Of a stretch of DNA of 64,000 nt, positions 16,078-25,035 are shown one piece after another. The notes under the pieces were generated by a model. The model had not been told where the DNA came from. It searched no databases and saw nothing but the letters and a program-made list of their open reading frames with translations. This stretch comes from F23-D06 sp963620035 (GTDB lineage: Bacteria; Bacteroidota; Bacteroidia; Bacteroidales; WCHB1-69): assembly GCA_963620035.1 (NCBI GenBank), contig CAVEXN010000001.1, positions 71,971 through 135,970 on the forward strand, read 5' to 3'. The position numbers and the translations under genes were made by a program. Numbering within the stretch: the first letter of the stretch is position 1; every line of letters starts with the position of its first letter.

Positions 16078-17717
16078 GTTTTCATGCCACCGATAAGGTT
16101 ATAGACAGGCTCAAAACCGGATTGCATCATAATGCGGGCGGCAATGTATCCGCGCAAGCCCACTTCGCAGAATATTATTGTCTTTTTGTCTTGTGGAATG
16201 TCGTCCAGAAACTCGCGGAGTTCGTTTAGGGGATAGTTTGTTGCCCCCTCTATCGTTCCGCCTTTGAATTCCTGTATGTCGCGAACATCGATGAGATTGA
16301 TATCCTCTTTTGCATCCAGAATCTTGTCCAGTTCATCATACTGTATAGGATTCATCAAATGGGCAAAGATGTTTTCGGCCACCATGCCAGCAAACTGAAC
16401 CGGACTCTTTGCCGAAGCAAAAGGCGGCGCATATACATGCTCGCTGTTCACCATATCGAAGATGGTGCCGTGGTGCTTGAGCAGCAGCGACAACGCGTCA
16501 ATCTGCTTGTCCACATTCTCCTTGCCTACCGCCTGTGCGCCGAGCAGAAGTCCTGTTTCGGGGTCGAAGTTGATTTTCAGATGGACAGGACTGCTTCCGG
16601 GATAATAGGTGGCATGAGAGGCAGGATGAATGATGACCGTTTGGAAATTGATGCCCTGTTTGCGCAAGATGTGCTCCGACAGACCGGCGGCGGCAGCTGT
16701 AAGGTCAAAGACCTTGGCAATGGCAGCCGTCACAGACCCGTTGTATTTAACAGAATGCGGATAAACCATATTCATGGCTGCAATGCGTGCCTGCAAGTTG
16801 GCAGGTCCCGCCAGAAAATTGCAATAGGACTTTCCCGTGATGGGATGCGGGAATTCAACGGCATCGCCCACTGCAAAAACGGTTTCGTCTGAAGTCTGCA
16901 TATATTCGTCCACATGTATGCCGCCCGTCGCGCCGAGTTTCAGCCCGCAGTCTTCTGCCAAATGTGCATTAGGCTGCACACCAATGCTTAATATGGCAAG
17001 GTCGCAGTCAAGAACATCGCCATTTTCGAGAGAGACTGTCAATTTTTCCTTTTCCTCTTTAATTGAGGACAAGCCATTGCCGACAATCACCTTGATTCCC
17101 TTGTCGGCAAGATGCTGCTGCACAATGGCAGCCATAGGCAAGTCAAGCGGCTGCAGTATATGGTCGGCTTTTTCCACCACCGTTACGCCGTAGCCTATTT
17201 TGTGCAGGTTTTCCGCCATCTCGAGACCAATGAAACCGCCGCCCACAATCACGGCGGCAGAGCCCTCACTCAGCCGGTCGGCAGCCGATGCCTTTATGCG
17301 GTCACAGTCCATCACATTCCTCAGGGTAAAAACACTGGGGAGGGTTGCGCCAGGCACGTCGGGTATCATAGGGTCGGCACCCGGGGAAAGCAACAGGATG
17401 TCATAGTCCTCCTCATATTTTTCCCCGTTTCGGTGGTTGAGAACCATGACTGTCTTTTTTTTGCGGTCAATCGACAATGCTTCGTTAAAAGTCCGTACAT
17501 CCACATTGTAGCGATTTCCGAACGAAACGGGGGTTTGCAGGAACAGTTTTTTTCTTTCCTCAATCATTTCGCCAATGTAATACGGAAGCCCGCAGTTGGC
17601 GTACGAGATATGTTCGCCTTTTTCAAGCAGGATGATTTCAGCATCTTCGTTCAGTCTTCTGAGCCTTGCGGCAGCAGATGCCCCACCTGCCACTCCGCCG
17701 ATGATTATATATTTCAT
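16044..17717 (-). CDS. CoA-disulfide reductase / rhodanese fusion (CoADR-RHD)
   Basis: The 557-residue protein (ATG at 17717; the frame extends 26 codons upstream into the glycosyltransferase gene) is an FAD- and NAD(P)H-dependent reductase. The FAD site is IIIGGVAGGASAAARLRRLN; the active-site cysteine is Cys42 in SYANCGLPYY. The NAD(P)H site is AAVIVGGGFIGLEMAENL, and the second FAD motif is ETVFAVGDAVEF. From about residue 455 a rhodanese domain follows (ILDAKEDINLIDVRDIQEF), with Cys517 in IIFCEVGLRG as persulfide carrier. Such fusions reduce CoA disulfide, CoA persulfide or polysulfide. It overlaps the upstream glycosyltransferase by 4 bp (ATGA) and is the last gene of the secA operon. 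Confidence 0.93.
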   Translation of the reverse strand: MKYIIIGGVAGGASAAARLRRLNEDAEIILLEKGEHISYANCGLPYYIGEMIEERKKLFLQTPVSFGNRYNVDVRTFNEALSIDRKKKTVMVLNHRNGEKYEEDYDILLLSPGADPMIPDVPGATLPSVFTLRNVMDCDRIKASAADRLSEGSAAVIVGGGFIGLEMAENLHKIGYGVTVVEKADHILQPLDLPMAAIVQQHLADKGIKVIVGNGLSSIKEEKEKLTVSLENGDVLDCDLAILSIGVQPNAHLAEDCGLKLGATGGIHVDEYMQTSDETVFAVGDAVEFPHPITGKSYCNFLAGPANLQARIAAMNMVYPHSVKYNGSVTAAIAKVFDLTAAAAGLSEHILRKQGINFQTVIIHPASHATYYPGSSPVHLKINFDPETGLLLGAQAVGKENVDKQIDALSLLLKHHGTIFDMVNSEHVYAPPFASAKSPVQFAGMVAENIFAHLMNPIQYDELDKILDAKEDINLIDVRDIQEFKGGTIEGATNYPLNELREFLDDIPQDKKTIIFCEVGLRGYIAARIMMQSGFEPVYNLIGGMKTYRLTGKHNCK

Positions 17718-18820
17718 AGGTATATTTTTTTTAAGGTTTCTTCTTCGTTTTGCCAAGTCAATTCCTTTGCTGCCGCCTTGCAGTTTTCGCGGCACTGTGC
17801 ATAGAGTCCTGGCGTTTCAATCATCTTTCGCACAGTGCCGGCAATAGTTTCCGGCGATAGGTTCTCCGTGACGAGTCCAACGCCGTAATGGCTGACAATG
17901 GCGGCGCGCTCTGTAAGGTTCGACACCACTTGCGGCGTTCCGGCATGTATATACTCGAATATCTTGTTGGGCAGACTGAAGCGCAAGTTGGCGCTGACAT
18001 CACGGTCGAGTGCCATGCCTATGTCTGCTAACGCTGTGTAATTGAACAGGTTCTGCTGGTCTTGTCGCCCGACAAAAGTTATTCTGTCTTCAATTTTAAG
18101 TTCTGCCGCCATCTTCTTGAGGCGAGGCAACACTTTCCCGTTACCCACAATGAAGAGATGTGCCTGTGGCAGCAGCGCCATGGCCTGCACCAGTTCTTCA
18201 CCTCCGCGCCCCTCATCAATGGCATTGCCCTGCAAGATCAAGATTGTCTTGTCAGCGGGCATGCGCAATGATGCCTTAATAGCCGTTATTTGCTGCTTGC
18301 GGGCCGGCGGAATATTACGCACCAGATATGGGCGTATGCCATACTCCTTTTCGTATTGGTCCACAATAGACTGGCTGACCGTGATGACTTTCTGGAGTTT
18401 AGGGAAACAAAAGCGTTCTATGCTGCCCCATACTTTCAAGGCCGCGGGGTTGCTGACCACGGAAAGTTCGCCGCAAAAGTACTCATGGCTGTCATAGACC
18501 AACTCCTTGTTGCGGATTCTGCTGACAAGGAAATTGGGGAGCAGTGTATCCAAATCATTGGCAATCAATATGTCGCACTTTTTGAAGAGAAGATAGAGAA
18601 ACAGACGTACATTGTATTCCGCATAAAAGAGGCAGCCTTTGCGGAAAAACAGCCTCAACCGCTTGGTTTTATACGTTCTGGGGGACAAAGAAGGGGAGTT
18701 TCCGTAGCATCGCCCCACCAACGTCACCGCAAAACCGTTTCGCACAAGAAACTGCGCCACCTTGTCCACACGCGGATCCGTGTAGAGGTCATTTGTGACA
18801 GACAATATGGCCCGTTTCAT
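17714..18820 (-). CDS. Glycosyltransferase family 4-like protein
   Basis: The 368-residue protein starts at the ATG at 18820, which overlaps the secA stop by one base (TAATG), so it is translationally coupled to secA. The N-terminal half has a GT4-type start, AILSVTNDLYTDPRVDKVAQFL, and IANDLDTLLPNFLVSR. The C-terminal half has ILILQGNAIDEGRGGEEL, HLFIVGNGKVLP and LPNKIFEYIHAGTPQVVS, matching the nucleotide-sugar binding E-x7-E region of GT-B enzymes. It probably builds a cell-surface glycan; donor and acceptor are unknown. It is followed by the CoADR gene with a 4-bp overlap, and its place between secA and a thiol reductase is odd. Confidence 0.85.
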   Translation of the reverse strand: MKRAILSVTNDLYTDPRVDKVAQFLVRNGFAVTLVGRCYGNSPSLSPRTYKTKRLRLFFRKGCLFYAEYNVRLFLYLLFKKCDILIANDLDTLLPNFLVSRIRNKELVYDSHEYFCGELSVVSNPAALKVWGSIERFCFPKLQKVITVSQSIVDQYEKEYGIRPYLVRNIPPARKQQITAIKASLRMPADKTILILQGNAIDEGRGGEELVQAMALLPQAHLFIVGNGKVLPRLKKMAAELKIEDRITFVGRQDQQNLFNYTALADIGMALDRDVSANLRFSLPNKIFEYIHAGTPQVVSNLTERAAIVSHYGVGLVTENLSPETIAGTVRKMIETPGLYAQCRENCKAAAKELTWQNEEETLKKIYL

Positions 18821-21800
18821 TAATCTGTGACGTTGCGGCCGTGGCAGTTCTTGTACTTCTTTCCGCTTCCGCATGGGCAGGGGTCGTTGCGCCCTACTTT
18901 CTTCTCCACACGGATCGGCTGGCTGCCCTTGCCACCCTGTGCGACTTGCTTGCCGCCGCCGGGAACCTCTTCGCGCCCCGTGGTCAGTTTCTTGGCCTCC
19001 GACTGCGGCAACTGCGCCTCTCTCATCTGCGCCGGCTCTTCAACCATCGGAATGAAACCCTTGTTCAAGAAACTTACGATTTCCTGACTGATGCGGACAA
19101 GTAACTGGTCAAAAAGGTTGAAGGATTCGAGTTTGTAAATCAACAGCGGGTCTTTCTGTTCGTAGGAGGCATTCTGCACACTGTCTTTCAAATCGTCCAT
19201 GGCGCGCAGGTGTTCTTTCCAGGCGTTGTCGATGACCGCCAAGGTGATGCCTTTCTCAAACGAGAGCCCCACCTCGCGACCTCTCGTCTCATAGCACTTC
19301 TTGAGCGGGGCTACGATGCTGATGTTCTTGTTGCCATCCGTGAAAGGAATGGCGATATTCTGGAAGCGGTCGCCATGCTCCAGATACACTTTCTCGATAA
19401 CGGGATAGGCCTGTTCGCTTACATGTTTGATTTTCTCTTTATAATGATCATAAACGACAGGATAGAGTTTTCCAACCAAGTTTTGCGGACGCTCTTGCAG
19501 GAAATAGGACTCCTCAAAAGGTGTTTCGACTCCGAAAAACTTAATCATGTCCATACTGAATGACTCGAAGTCCTTGTCCTCCCAGTTCTTGTTGACAACT
19601 GTTTCGCACACATCTTCAAACATCTGGGCAATGTCGATGGCAAGGCGGTCGCCGAAGAGGGCGTTGCGTCTTTTGCGGTAGATGGTAGAACGTTGCTTGT
19701 TCATCACGTCGTCATACTCGAGCAGTCGTTTGCGGATTCCGAAGTTGTTTTCCTCCACTTTCTTCTGTGCGCGCTCGATAGACTTGGAGATCATCCTGTG
19801 CTGGATAACATCGCCGTCTTGGTGTCCCATCTGGTCCATAACCTTGGCGATACGGTCGGAGCCGAAAAGCCGCATCAAGTTGTCTTCGAGGGAGACAAAG
19901 AACTGCGAGCTTCCGGGGTCGCCTTGACGTCCGGAACGGCCTCGCAGCTGGCGGTCCACGCGGCGCGAGTCGTGGCGTTCAGTGCCTATGATGGCCAGTC
20001 CTCCCTTTTCCCTGACCGCCGGGGTAAGTTTGATGTCGGTACCGCGGCCTGCCATATTGGTGGCAATAGTGATCGTGCCCTCGTGCCCGGCTTCGGCAAC
20101 AATGTCGGCCTCTTTCTTGTGCAACTTGGCATTCAGCACGTTATGCGGCATCTTGCGCCGGGTCAAGATATTGGAGAGCAGTTCCGAAGTTTCCACGGAA
20201 GTGGTGCCCACCAACACAGGGCGTCCCTCCTCGTGCAACCGGATGATTTCATCTACCACCGCCTTGTATTTCTCCCGTTTGGTTTTATATACCAAGTCGT
20301 TGGCATCTTCTCTGATGACGGGTTTGTTTGTTGGGATAACCACCACATCAAGTTTGTAGATATTCCAGAACTCGCCGGCCTCCGTCTCTGCGGTACCGGT
20401 CATGCCGGCCAGTTTCTTGTACATCCGGAAATAATTCTGCAGTGTAATGGTGGCATACGTCTGGGTGGCGGCCTCGACTTTCACATTCTCCTTGGCTTCG
20501 ATAGCCTGATGCAAGCCGTCAGAATAGCGGCGGCCTTCCATAATACGTCCCGTCTGTTCGTCCACGATTTTCACCTTGTTGTCAATAATGACATATTCCA
20601 CATCCTTGGCAAACATCGTATAGGCTTTCAGCAGTTGATGAATGGTGTGGATACGGTCGGAGGCGGCAGCAAAATTGGTATATATCTCATTTTTGCGGAG
20701 AGTTTTCTCCTGAGGGGTGAGTTGTTCCTTTTCGAGTTCTGCGATCTCGGCCCCGACATCGGGCATGATGAACATCTTGGCCTCGTCGGCATCCTTGCTG
20801 ACCAGGTCAATACCTTTCTCCATTATGTCTACCGTATTCTGCTTTTCTTCGATGACGAAATAGAGTTCGTCGTCGATGAGCGGCATATTACGGTTCTGGT
20901 CTTGCATAAAGAAAGACTCCGTCCGTTGGAGCACCTGCTTCATACCAGGTTCGCTGAGGAACTTGATGAGAGCCGTATTCTTAGGAAGCCCCCGATGGGC
21001 GCGCAACAGCAGCATGGCGCTTTCATCCTGCGGTTTAGGGTCGGGGTTCTCTGCCAGCATCTTCTTGGCTTTTGCCAAAATTTCTGTTACGTATGCACGC
21101 TGGGCATCATAAAGTTTTTGCACTATGGGCTTGTATTTGTCAAAATCCTGCTGGTCGCCTTTCGGTGTCGGGCCGGAGATGATAAGCGGGGTACGGGCAT
21201 CGTCAATCAACACAGAGTCCACCTCATCCACAATGGCGTAATTGTGTGGACGCTGCACCAGTTCTCCGATGTTTCGTGCCATATTGTCACGCAGGTAGTC
21301 GAATCCGAACTCATTGTTGGTTCCGTAGGTGATGTCGGCGTTATAGGCGCGGCGGCGCTCGTCAGAGTTTGGCTCGTGCTTGTCGATGCAATCTACCGTC
21401 AGACCGAGGAACTCGTATAGTCGTCCCATCCATTCGGAGTCACGTTTGGCAAGGTAGTCATTGACTGTAACCACGTGAACGCCCTTGCCCGGCAGTGCGT
21501 TAAGGTAAACCGGCAGCGTAGCCACGAGGGTTTTGCCCTCGCCCGTCGCCATCTCGGCAATCTTGCCTTCGTGCAGCACAATGCCGCCGATGATCTGCAC
21601 GTCATAATGGCACATATCCCAGGTGATCATATTGCCGCCGGCAGACCATCTGTTGTGGTAGCGCGCCTTGTCGTCGTCAATCTCTATGCCGTCGTGCGTG
21701 GCGGCAAGGTCACGGTCAAGCTGGGTGGCGGTCACTTCAACATACTCATTGTCCTTGAAACGTCGCGCAGCCTCCTTCATCACCGAGAATGCCTCCGGAA

Positions 21801-22122
21801 GAATCTCGTCAAGTACCTCCTGAGTGGTCTTGTAAACCTTGTCCTCCAGTTTCTCTACCTCTTTGTAGAGCCCCTGCTTCTCCTCGATGGGAAGATCATA
21901 GTTCTCGTCCAGATAATTCTGGATTTCTTTCAGGCGAAGTTCCTCCTTTTCTGTGGCCTTTCTTATCTGTTCTCTGAACTCTACGGTTTTGTGCCGCAAT
22001 TCGTCGGTTGAAAGGTTCTTGATTGTCTCGTAAGCCTGCAGCGTTCTGGTCAGTTTGGGCTGCAGCTCTTTCATATCTCTGTCGGCTTTGGTGCCGAAAA
22101 GTTTTGTCAGGAAATTTGCCAT
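18820..22122 (-). CDS. secA: Preprotein translocase ATPase SecA
   Basis: The 1100-residue motor of the Sec pathway starts MANFLTKLFGTKADRD at 22122 (a TTG two codons earlier also fits). Walker A is MATGEGKTLVATLP, the DEAD-like box is AIVDEVDSVLIDDARTPLIIS, and the second helicase domain has ATNMAGRGTDIKL and RQLRGRSGRQGDPGSS. The C-terminal tail is low-complexity (residues about 1035-1080) and ends in a zinc-binding SEC-C motif, GRNDPCPCGSGKKYKNCHG, for SecB/ribosome contact. Bacteroidota SecA proteins are typically this long because of an insertion in the first nucleotide-binding domain. Confidence 0.98.
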   Translation of the reverse strand: MANFLTKLFGTKADRDMKELQPKLTRTLQAYETIKNLSTDELRHKTVEFREQIRKATEKEELRLKEIQNYLDENYDLPIEEKQGLYKEVEKLEDKVYKTTQEVLDEILPEAFSVMKEAARRFKDNEYVEVTATQLDRDLAATHDGIEIDDDKARYHNRWSAGGNMITWDMCHYDVQIIGGIVLHEGKIAEMATGEGKTLVATLPVYLNALPGKGVHVVTVNDYLAKRDSEWMGRLYEFLGLTVDCIDKHEPNSDERRRAYNADITYGTNNEFGFDYLRDNMARNIGELVQRPHNYAIVDEVDSVLIDDARTPLIISGPTPKGDQQDFDKYKPIVQKLYDAQRAYVTEILAKAKKMLAENPDPKPQDESAMLLLRAHRGLPKNTALIKFLSEPGMKQVLQRTESFFMQDQNRNMPLIDDELYFVIEEKQNTVDIMEKGIDLVSKDADEAKMFIMPDVGAEIAELEKEQLTPQEKTLRKNEIYTNFAAASDRIHTIHQLLKAYTMFAKDVEYVIIDNKVKIVDEQTGRIMEGRRYSDGLHQAIEAKENVKVEAATQTYATITLQNYFRMYKKLAGMTGTAETEAGEFWNIYKLDVVVIPTNKPVIREDANDLVYKTKREKYKAVVDEIIRLHEEGRPVLVGTTSVETSELLSNILTRRKMPHNVLNAKLHKKEADIVAEAGHEGTITIATNMAGRGTDIKLTPAVREKGGLAIIGTERHDSRRVDRQLRGRSGRQGDPGSSQFFVSLEDNLMRLFGSDRIAKVMDQMGHQDGDVIQHRMISKSIERAQKKVEENNFGIRKRLLEYDDVMNKQRSTIYRKRRNALFGDRLAIDIAQMFEDVCETVVNKNWEDKDFESFSMDMIKFFGVETPFEESYFLQERPQNLVGKLYPVVYDHYKEKIKHVSEQAYPVIEKVYLEHGDRFQNIAIPFTDGNKNISIVAPLKKCYETRGREVGLSFEKGITLAVIDNAWKEHLRAMDDLKDSVQNASYEQKDPLLIYKLESFNLFDQLLVRISQEIVSFLNKGFIPMVEEPAQMREAQLPQSEAKKLTTGREEVPGGGKQVAQGGKGSQPIRVEKKVGRNDPCPCGSGKKYKNCHGRNVTD

Positions 22123-22144
22123 ATTCAAACGGGTTTAAAGTCGG

Positions 22145-22152
22145 CAAAAATA
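22145..22152 (-). promoter_or_regulatory. -7 element TATTTTTG of the secA promoter
   Basis: Minus-strand TATTTTTG at 22152-22145, 23 bases before the secA ATG, a perfect TAnnTTTG match. Confidence 0.65.
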
Positions 22153-22331
22153 CAAAAATTGTGCCATAAGGATAAGCCTGACGAAATGACTGTCAGGGCG
22201 GGCTTTCCTGCTCCCCGTTTTATAACTTTCCAAGTTGAACTTATACCACGGATGCCGGCACGGTTGGAGTCCATTCGGTTGACGACTATAATATTCAATG
22301 GCGAAATAGTCAGACACATCAAAAAAAAATG

Positions 22332-22339
22332 TATTTTTG
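22332..22339 (+). promoter_or_regulatory. -7 element TATTTTTG for the TPR-ribH-fmt operon
   Basis: TATTTTTG at 22332-22339, preceded by an A9 tract and 31 bases before the ATG at 22370. No TTTG is seen at the expected -33 place. Confidence 0.65.
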
Positions 22340-22369
22340 CGCCTCAAAAAAACATTATTATCAACAGCT

Positions 22370-23074
22370 ATGGCAAGTAACGAAAAAGTAGGCACAAAGA
22401 AAGTTGACCAGCAAGAGAATAAAGAAAACATTGTAACAAAAATTCTCGCTTTCTTCAACAAATACCAGAACATCATATACGGTGTCCTCATCGGCATCTT
22501 GGTGATAGCATGCGCGCTCATCGCCCTGAACCGATTCTATATCCAGAAAAGAAATGGCGAAGCTTCAGCGCAGATGACTGCACCAATCAACCTTTTCATG
22601 GCGGGAGACTCCACATCCCTGAACCTTGCGTTGGAGGGCGATGATGAAAACAGCGGTTTCCTGTCAATTGCAAACAGTTACAAACTCACCAAGACAGCAA
22701 ACACGGCACACTATTATGCAGGTCTTTGCTATCTTAAACTCGGACAGAAAGACGAAGCGCTTTCAAACCTCAAGAAATTCAAGAAAAAAGAAGAGGTGCT
22801 CTGGTACGCATGCCAGGCTACTATCGGCGACCTTTACGATGAGCAAGGAGACGAGGCTGCCGCTTTGAAATATTACAAAAAAGCCGCCAAAAGCGAAGAT
22901 CCTTTCTTTACGCCCATAACCCTCTTTAAGATAGGGCAACTCTATGAAAGACAGGAAAAATGGAACGAAGCCTTGTCTGCATACCGTCAGATTGAAGACA
23001 GGTTCTATACCGAATACAACAAAATGAATATTTCCCAATATGTGGAAAGAGTTCAGCAGAAAGTTTCAAAATAG
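22370..23074 (+). CDS. Single-pass membrane protein with tetratricopeptide repeats
   Basis: The 234-residue protein has a charged cytoplasmic N-terminus (residues 1-25), one membrane helix (about 38-57, IIYGVLIGILVIACALIAL) and an extracytoplasmic TPR domain. At least three TPR-like helical pairs are visible: TAHYYAGLCYLKLGQKDEAL, ATIGDLYDEQGDEAAALKYY, and LFKIGQLYERQEKWNEALSAY. The layout resembles YfgM, which binds SecYEG and periplasmic chaperones, but this is analogy, not a firm orthology. The ATG at 22370 is preferred because the -7 element lies just upstream. ribH follows after 7 bp, an arrangement common in Bacteroidales. Confidence 0.85.
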   Translation: MASNEKVGTKKVDQQENKENIVTKILAFFNKYQNIIYGVLIGILVIACALIALNRFYIQKRNGEASAQMTAPINLFMAGDSTSLNLALEGDDENSGFLSIANSYKLTKTANTAHYYAGLCYLKLGQKDEALSNLKKFKKKEEVLWYACQATIGDLYDEQGDEAAALKYYKKAAKSEDPFFTPITLFKIGQLYERQEKWNEALSAYRQIEDRFYTEYNKMNISQYVERVQQKVSK

Positions 23075-23081
23075 GATTTGA

Positions 23082-23588
23082 ATGACAGAAAAGAAACAAA
23101 ATCTCTCTGAATTTACCCCATTTACACTTAACTCAGCTCAAGACATAAAAATCGGTATTGTGGTCAGCGAATGGAACGACCACATTACCGGTTCTTTATT
23201 TGATGGTGCTTACGACACCTTGACAAGTCATGGTGTTCCGGCGGCAAATATCATCGTGCAACACGTGCCGGGCAGTTTTGAACTTCCCTCCGCTGCGGAA
23301 ATCATGTTCCGCAATATGGACTTGGACGGTATCATCTGCATCGGCTGCATCATCCAAGGCGAGACACGCCATTTTGAGTTTATCGCCCACGCTGTAGCTC
23401 ATGGCATTATGGATGTGGGTCTGAAACACGGCAAACCAACCATTTTCAGCGTGCTGACATGCAACGATATGCAGCAGGCCGAAGACCGTTCCGGCGGAAG
23501 GCATGGCAACAAAGGTGTGGAGGGAGCAGTCAGCTGTCTCAAGATGATAGAGATGGAACGCCGTATTGATAAAGAGTCTGGAAAATAG
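23082..23588 (+). CDS. ribH: 6,7-dimethyl-8-ribityllumazine synthase
   Basis: The 168-residue protein performs the penultimate step of riboflavin synthesis. It has IGIVVSEWNDHITGSLFDGA (phosphate-binding start), VPGSFELPSAAE, CIGCIIQGETRHFEFIAHAV with the catalytic His in the H-F-E-F region, and PTIFSVLTCNDMQQAEDRSG near the end. Length is normal for an icosahedral lumazine synthase subunit. It sits between the TPR gene (7 bp) and fmt (6 bp), so the three are probably one operon. Confidence 0.97.
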   Translation: MTEKKQNLSEFTPFTLNSAQDIKIGIVVSEWNDHITGSLFDGAYDTLTSHGVPAANIIVQHVPGSFELPSAAEIMFRNMDLDGIICIGCIIQGETRHFEFIAHAVAHGIMDVGLKHGKPTIFSVLTCNDMQQAEDRSGGRHGNKGVEGAVSCLKMIEMERRIDKESGK

Positions 23589-23594
23589 AAAGAG

Positions 23595-24551
23595 ATGAAA
23601 GTCGTTTTTATGGGCACGCCCGAATTTGCCGTAGCTGTGCTCGACAGCATACGCACACACGGCCACGAGGTTGTCGGGGTGGTCACAACACCGGACAAGC
23701 CGGCAGGACGCGGTCAACGTCTCCGTTTTTCGGCTGTGAAAACATATGCACAGGAAAACGGACTGTTCCTGATGCAGCCCGACAAACTCAAAGACGAGAA
23801 GTTTGTGCAGCGGCTCCGGCAGTTGCATGCCGATGTTTTTGTGGTTGTGGCTTTCCGGATGTTGCCGAAGCAGGTTTATGCCATACCCCCGAAAGGCACC
23901 TTTAACGTGCATGCCTCTTTGTTGCCGCAGTACCGCGGCGCAGCACCTATTCAATGGGCAATCATGAACGGGGAAACGGAAAGCGGCGTCACCACATTCC
24001 TGCTTGACGAGCATACGGACACCGGCGCTGTGCTGTCCCGCAAAACCGTGCCTGTCACAAGGGAAGACACCGCCGGAACACTGCACGACAAACTTATGCT
24101 CGCCGGTGCATCCCTCGCCGTGGAGACACTGCAATTGTTATCCTCCGACAACGTGCAGACGTTTCCGCAGTGCAATGCCGGCGAACTGAAGCCCGCACCT
24201 AAGATTTTCAGGAAAGACATGCACATCGATTGGAACGACACCGCCGAACATATTTACAATAAAGTCAGAGGGCTATCCCCTTATCCCGCCTCATTCTCCT
24301 ATATAAGGTGCATCGAGAATGGCGCGGAACATGACCTGAACCTCAAAATCCTGTCGTGCCAAATCACGGGAAAGAGAAGTCTTGGGAAGCCGGGCACAAT
24401 CACTGTTCTTGACAATGAAACGATGTTGGTTTCGACAAAAGATGCAGAAATTGCCATCCTGGAATTGCAATTGGAGGGAAAAAAACGGCTTGAAACGGCA
24501 AAATTCTTGGCAGGTTTCAGGGCGGAAAACTTCATCCTTGAACTCTTCTGA
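23595..24551 (+). CDS. fmt: Methionyl-tRNA formyltransferase
   Basis: The 318-residue enzyme formylates initiator Met-tRNA with 10-formyl-tetrahydrofolate. Motifs include VFMGTPEFAVAVLDSI at the N-terminus, TPDKPAGRGQRLRFSAVK, the catalytic NVHASLLPQYRGAAPIQWAI (with H, D later in TFLLDEHTDTG), and the C-terminal tRNA-binding domain from about residue 205 (VRGLSPYPASFSYI). Length is normal. It is the last gene of the TPR-ribH-fmt operon; no strong terminator hairpin was seen after it. Confidence 0.97.
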   Translation: MKVVFMGTPEFAVAVLDSIRTHGHEVVGVVTTPDKPAGRGQRLRFSAVKTYAQENGLFLMQPDKLKDEKFVQRLRQLHADVFVVVAFRMLPKQVYAIPPKGTFNVHASLLPQYRGAAPIQWAIMNGETESGVTTFLLDEHTDTGAVLSRKTVPVTREDTAGTLHDKLMLAGASLAVETLQLLSSDNVQTFPQCNAGELKPAPKIFRKDMHIDWNDTAEHIYNKVRGLSPYPASFSYIRCIENGAEHDLNLKILSCQITGKRSLGKPGTITVLDNETMLVSTKDAEIAILELQLEGKKRLETAKFLAGFRAENFILELF

Positions 24552-24658
24552 TACATTATTTATATATATCCCCTCTGATTGGAGACTATTGTAAAACAAA
24601 AAAATATCAGAAAAAAACAAAAATCGCAGGAAAAGAACGTGACCTATCTGTTTTTTGT

Positions 24659-24666
24659 TACATTTG
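24659..24666 (+). promoter_or_regulatory. -7 element TACATTTG of the HU gene promoter
   Basis: TACATTTG at 24659-24666, following a T-rich stretch and 42 bases before the HU ATG. Confidence 0.65.
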
Positions 24667-24707
24667 CACTCGTCAAATAATATTTCAACTTTTAAATTAA
24701 AAAAACA

Positions 24708-24971
24708 ATGAACAAGAATGATTTAATCGCTGCTATGGCTGAAAAGGCCGGCCTTACAAAGGCTCAGGCCAAAAGTGCACTCGATGCTTTCACAGCCACC
24801 ACGAGTGAGGCCTTGAAGAATGGTGACAAGATCTCTATCACAGGCTTCGGCGCATTTGAAGTCAAAGAGCGCGCAGCAAGAAAAGGACGCAATCCCCAAA
24901 CCAACACCGAAATTGAAATTCCGGCCAAGTCAATTGTCCGTTTCAAGGCCGGCTCTGAACTGAAATTCTAA
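24708..24971 (+). CDS. HU family DNA-binding protein
   Basis: The 87-residue nucleoid protein has the full HU pattern: NKNDLIAAMAEKAGLTKAQA, ISITGFGAFEVKERAARKGR, and the DNA-intercalating arm GRNPQTNTEIEIPAKSIVRF with the conserved proline. It lacks C-terminal extensions. It has its own promoter upstream and a strong terminator after it, so it is a monocistronic gene. Confidence 0.96.
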   Translation: MNKNDLIAAMAEKAGLTKAQAKSALDAFTATTSEALKNGDKISITGFGAFEVKERAARKGRNPQTNTEIEIPAKSIVRFKAGSELKF

Positions 24972-24991
24972 TTATCAAAACGTAAGACGTG

Positions 24992-25017
24992 AAAAAGCCC
25001 TTGTGTCAGGGCTTTTT
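24992..25017 (+). terminator. Rho-independent terminator after the HU gene
   Basis: AAAAAGCCCT (24992-25001) pairs perfectly with AGGGCTTTTT (25008-25017) around TGTGTC and is followed by more T. It ends 19 bases before the next gene. Confidence 0.85.
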
Positions 25018-25035
25018 TTGTTTGTTTAATGGTTT

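Noticed and set aside
19693..21420. 575-codon plus-strand open frame
   Set aside because: It lies entirely antisense to secA, which has complete conserved motifs. Its composition looks like reverse-strand translation of a GC-biased coding gene.
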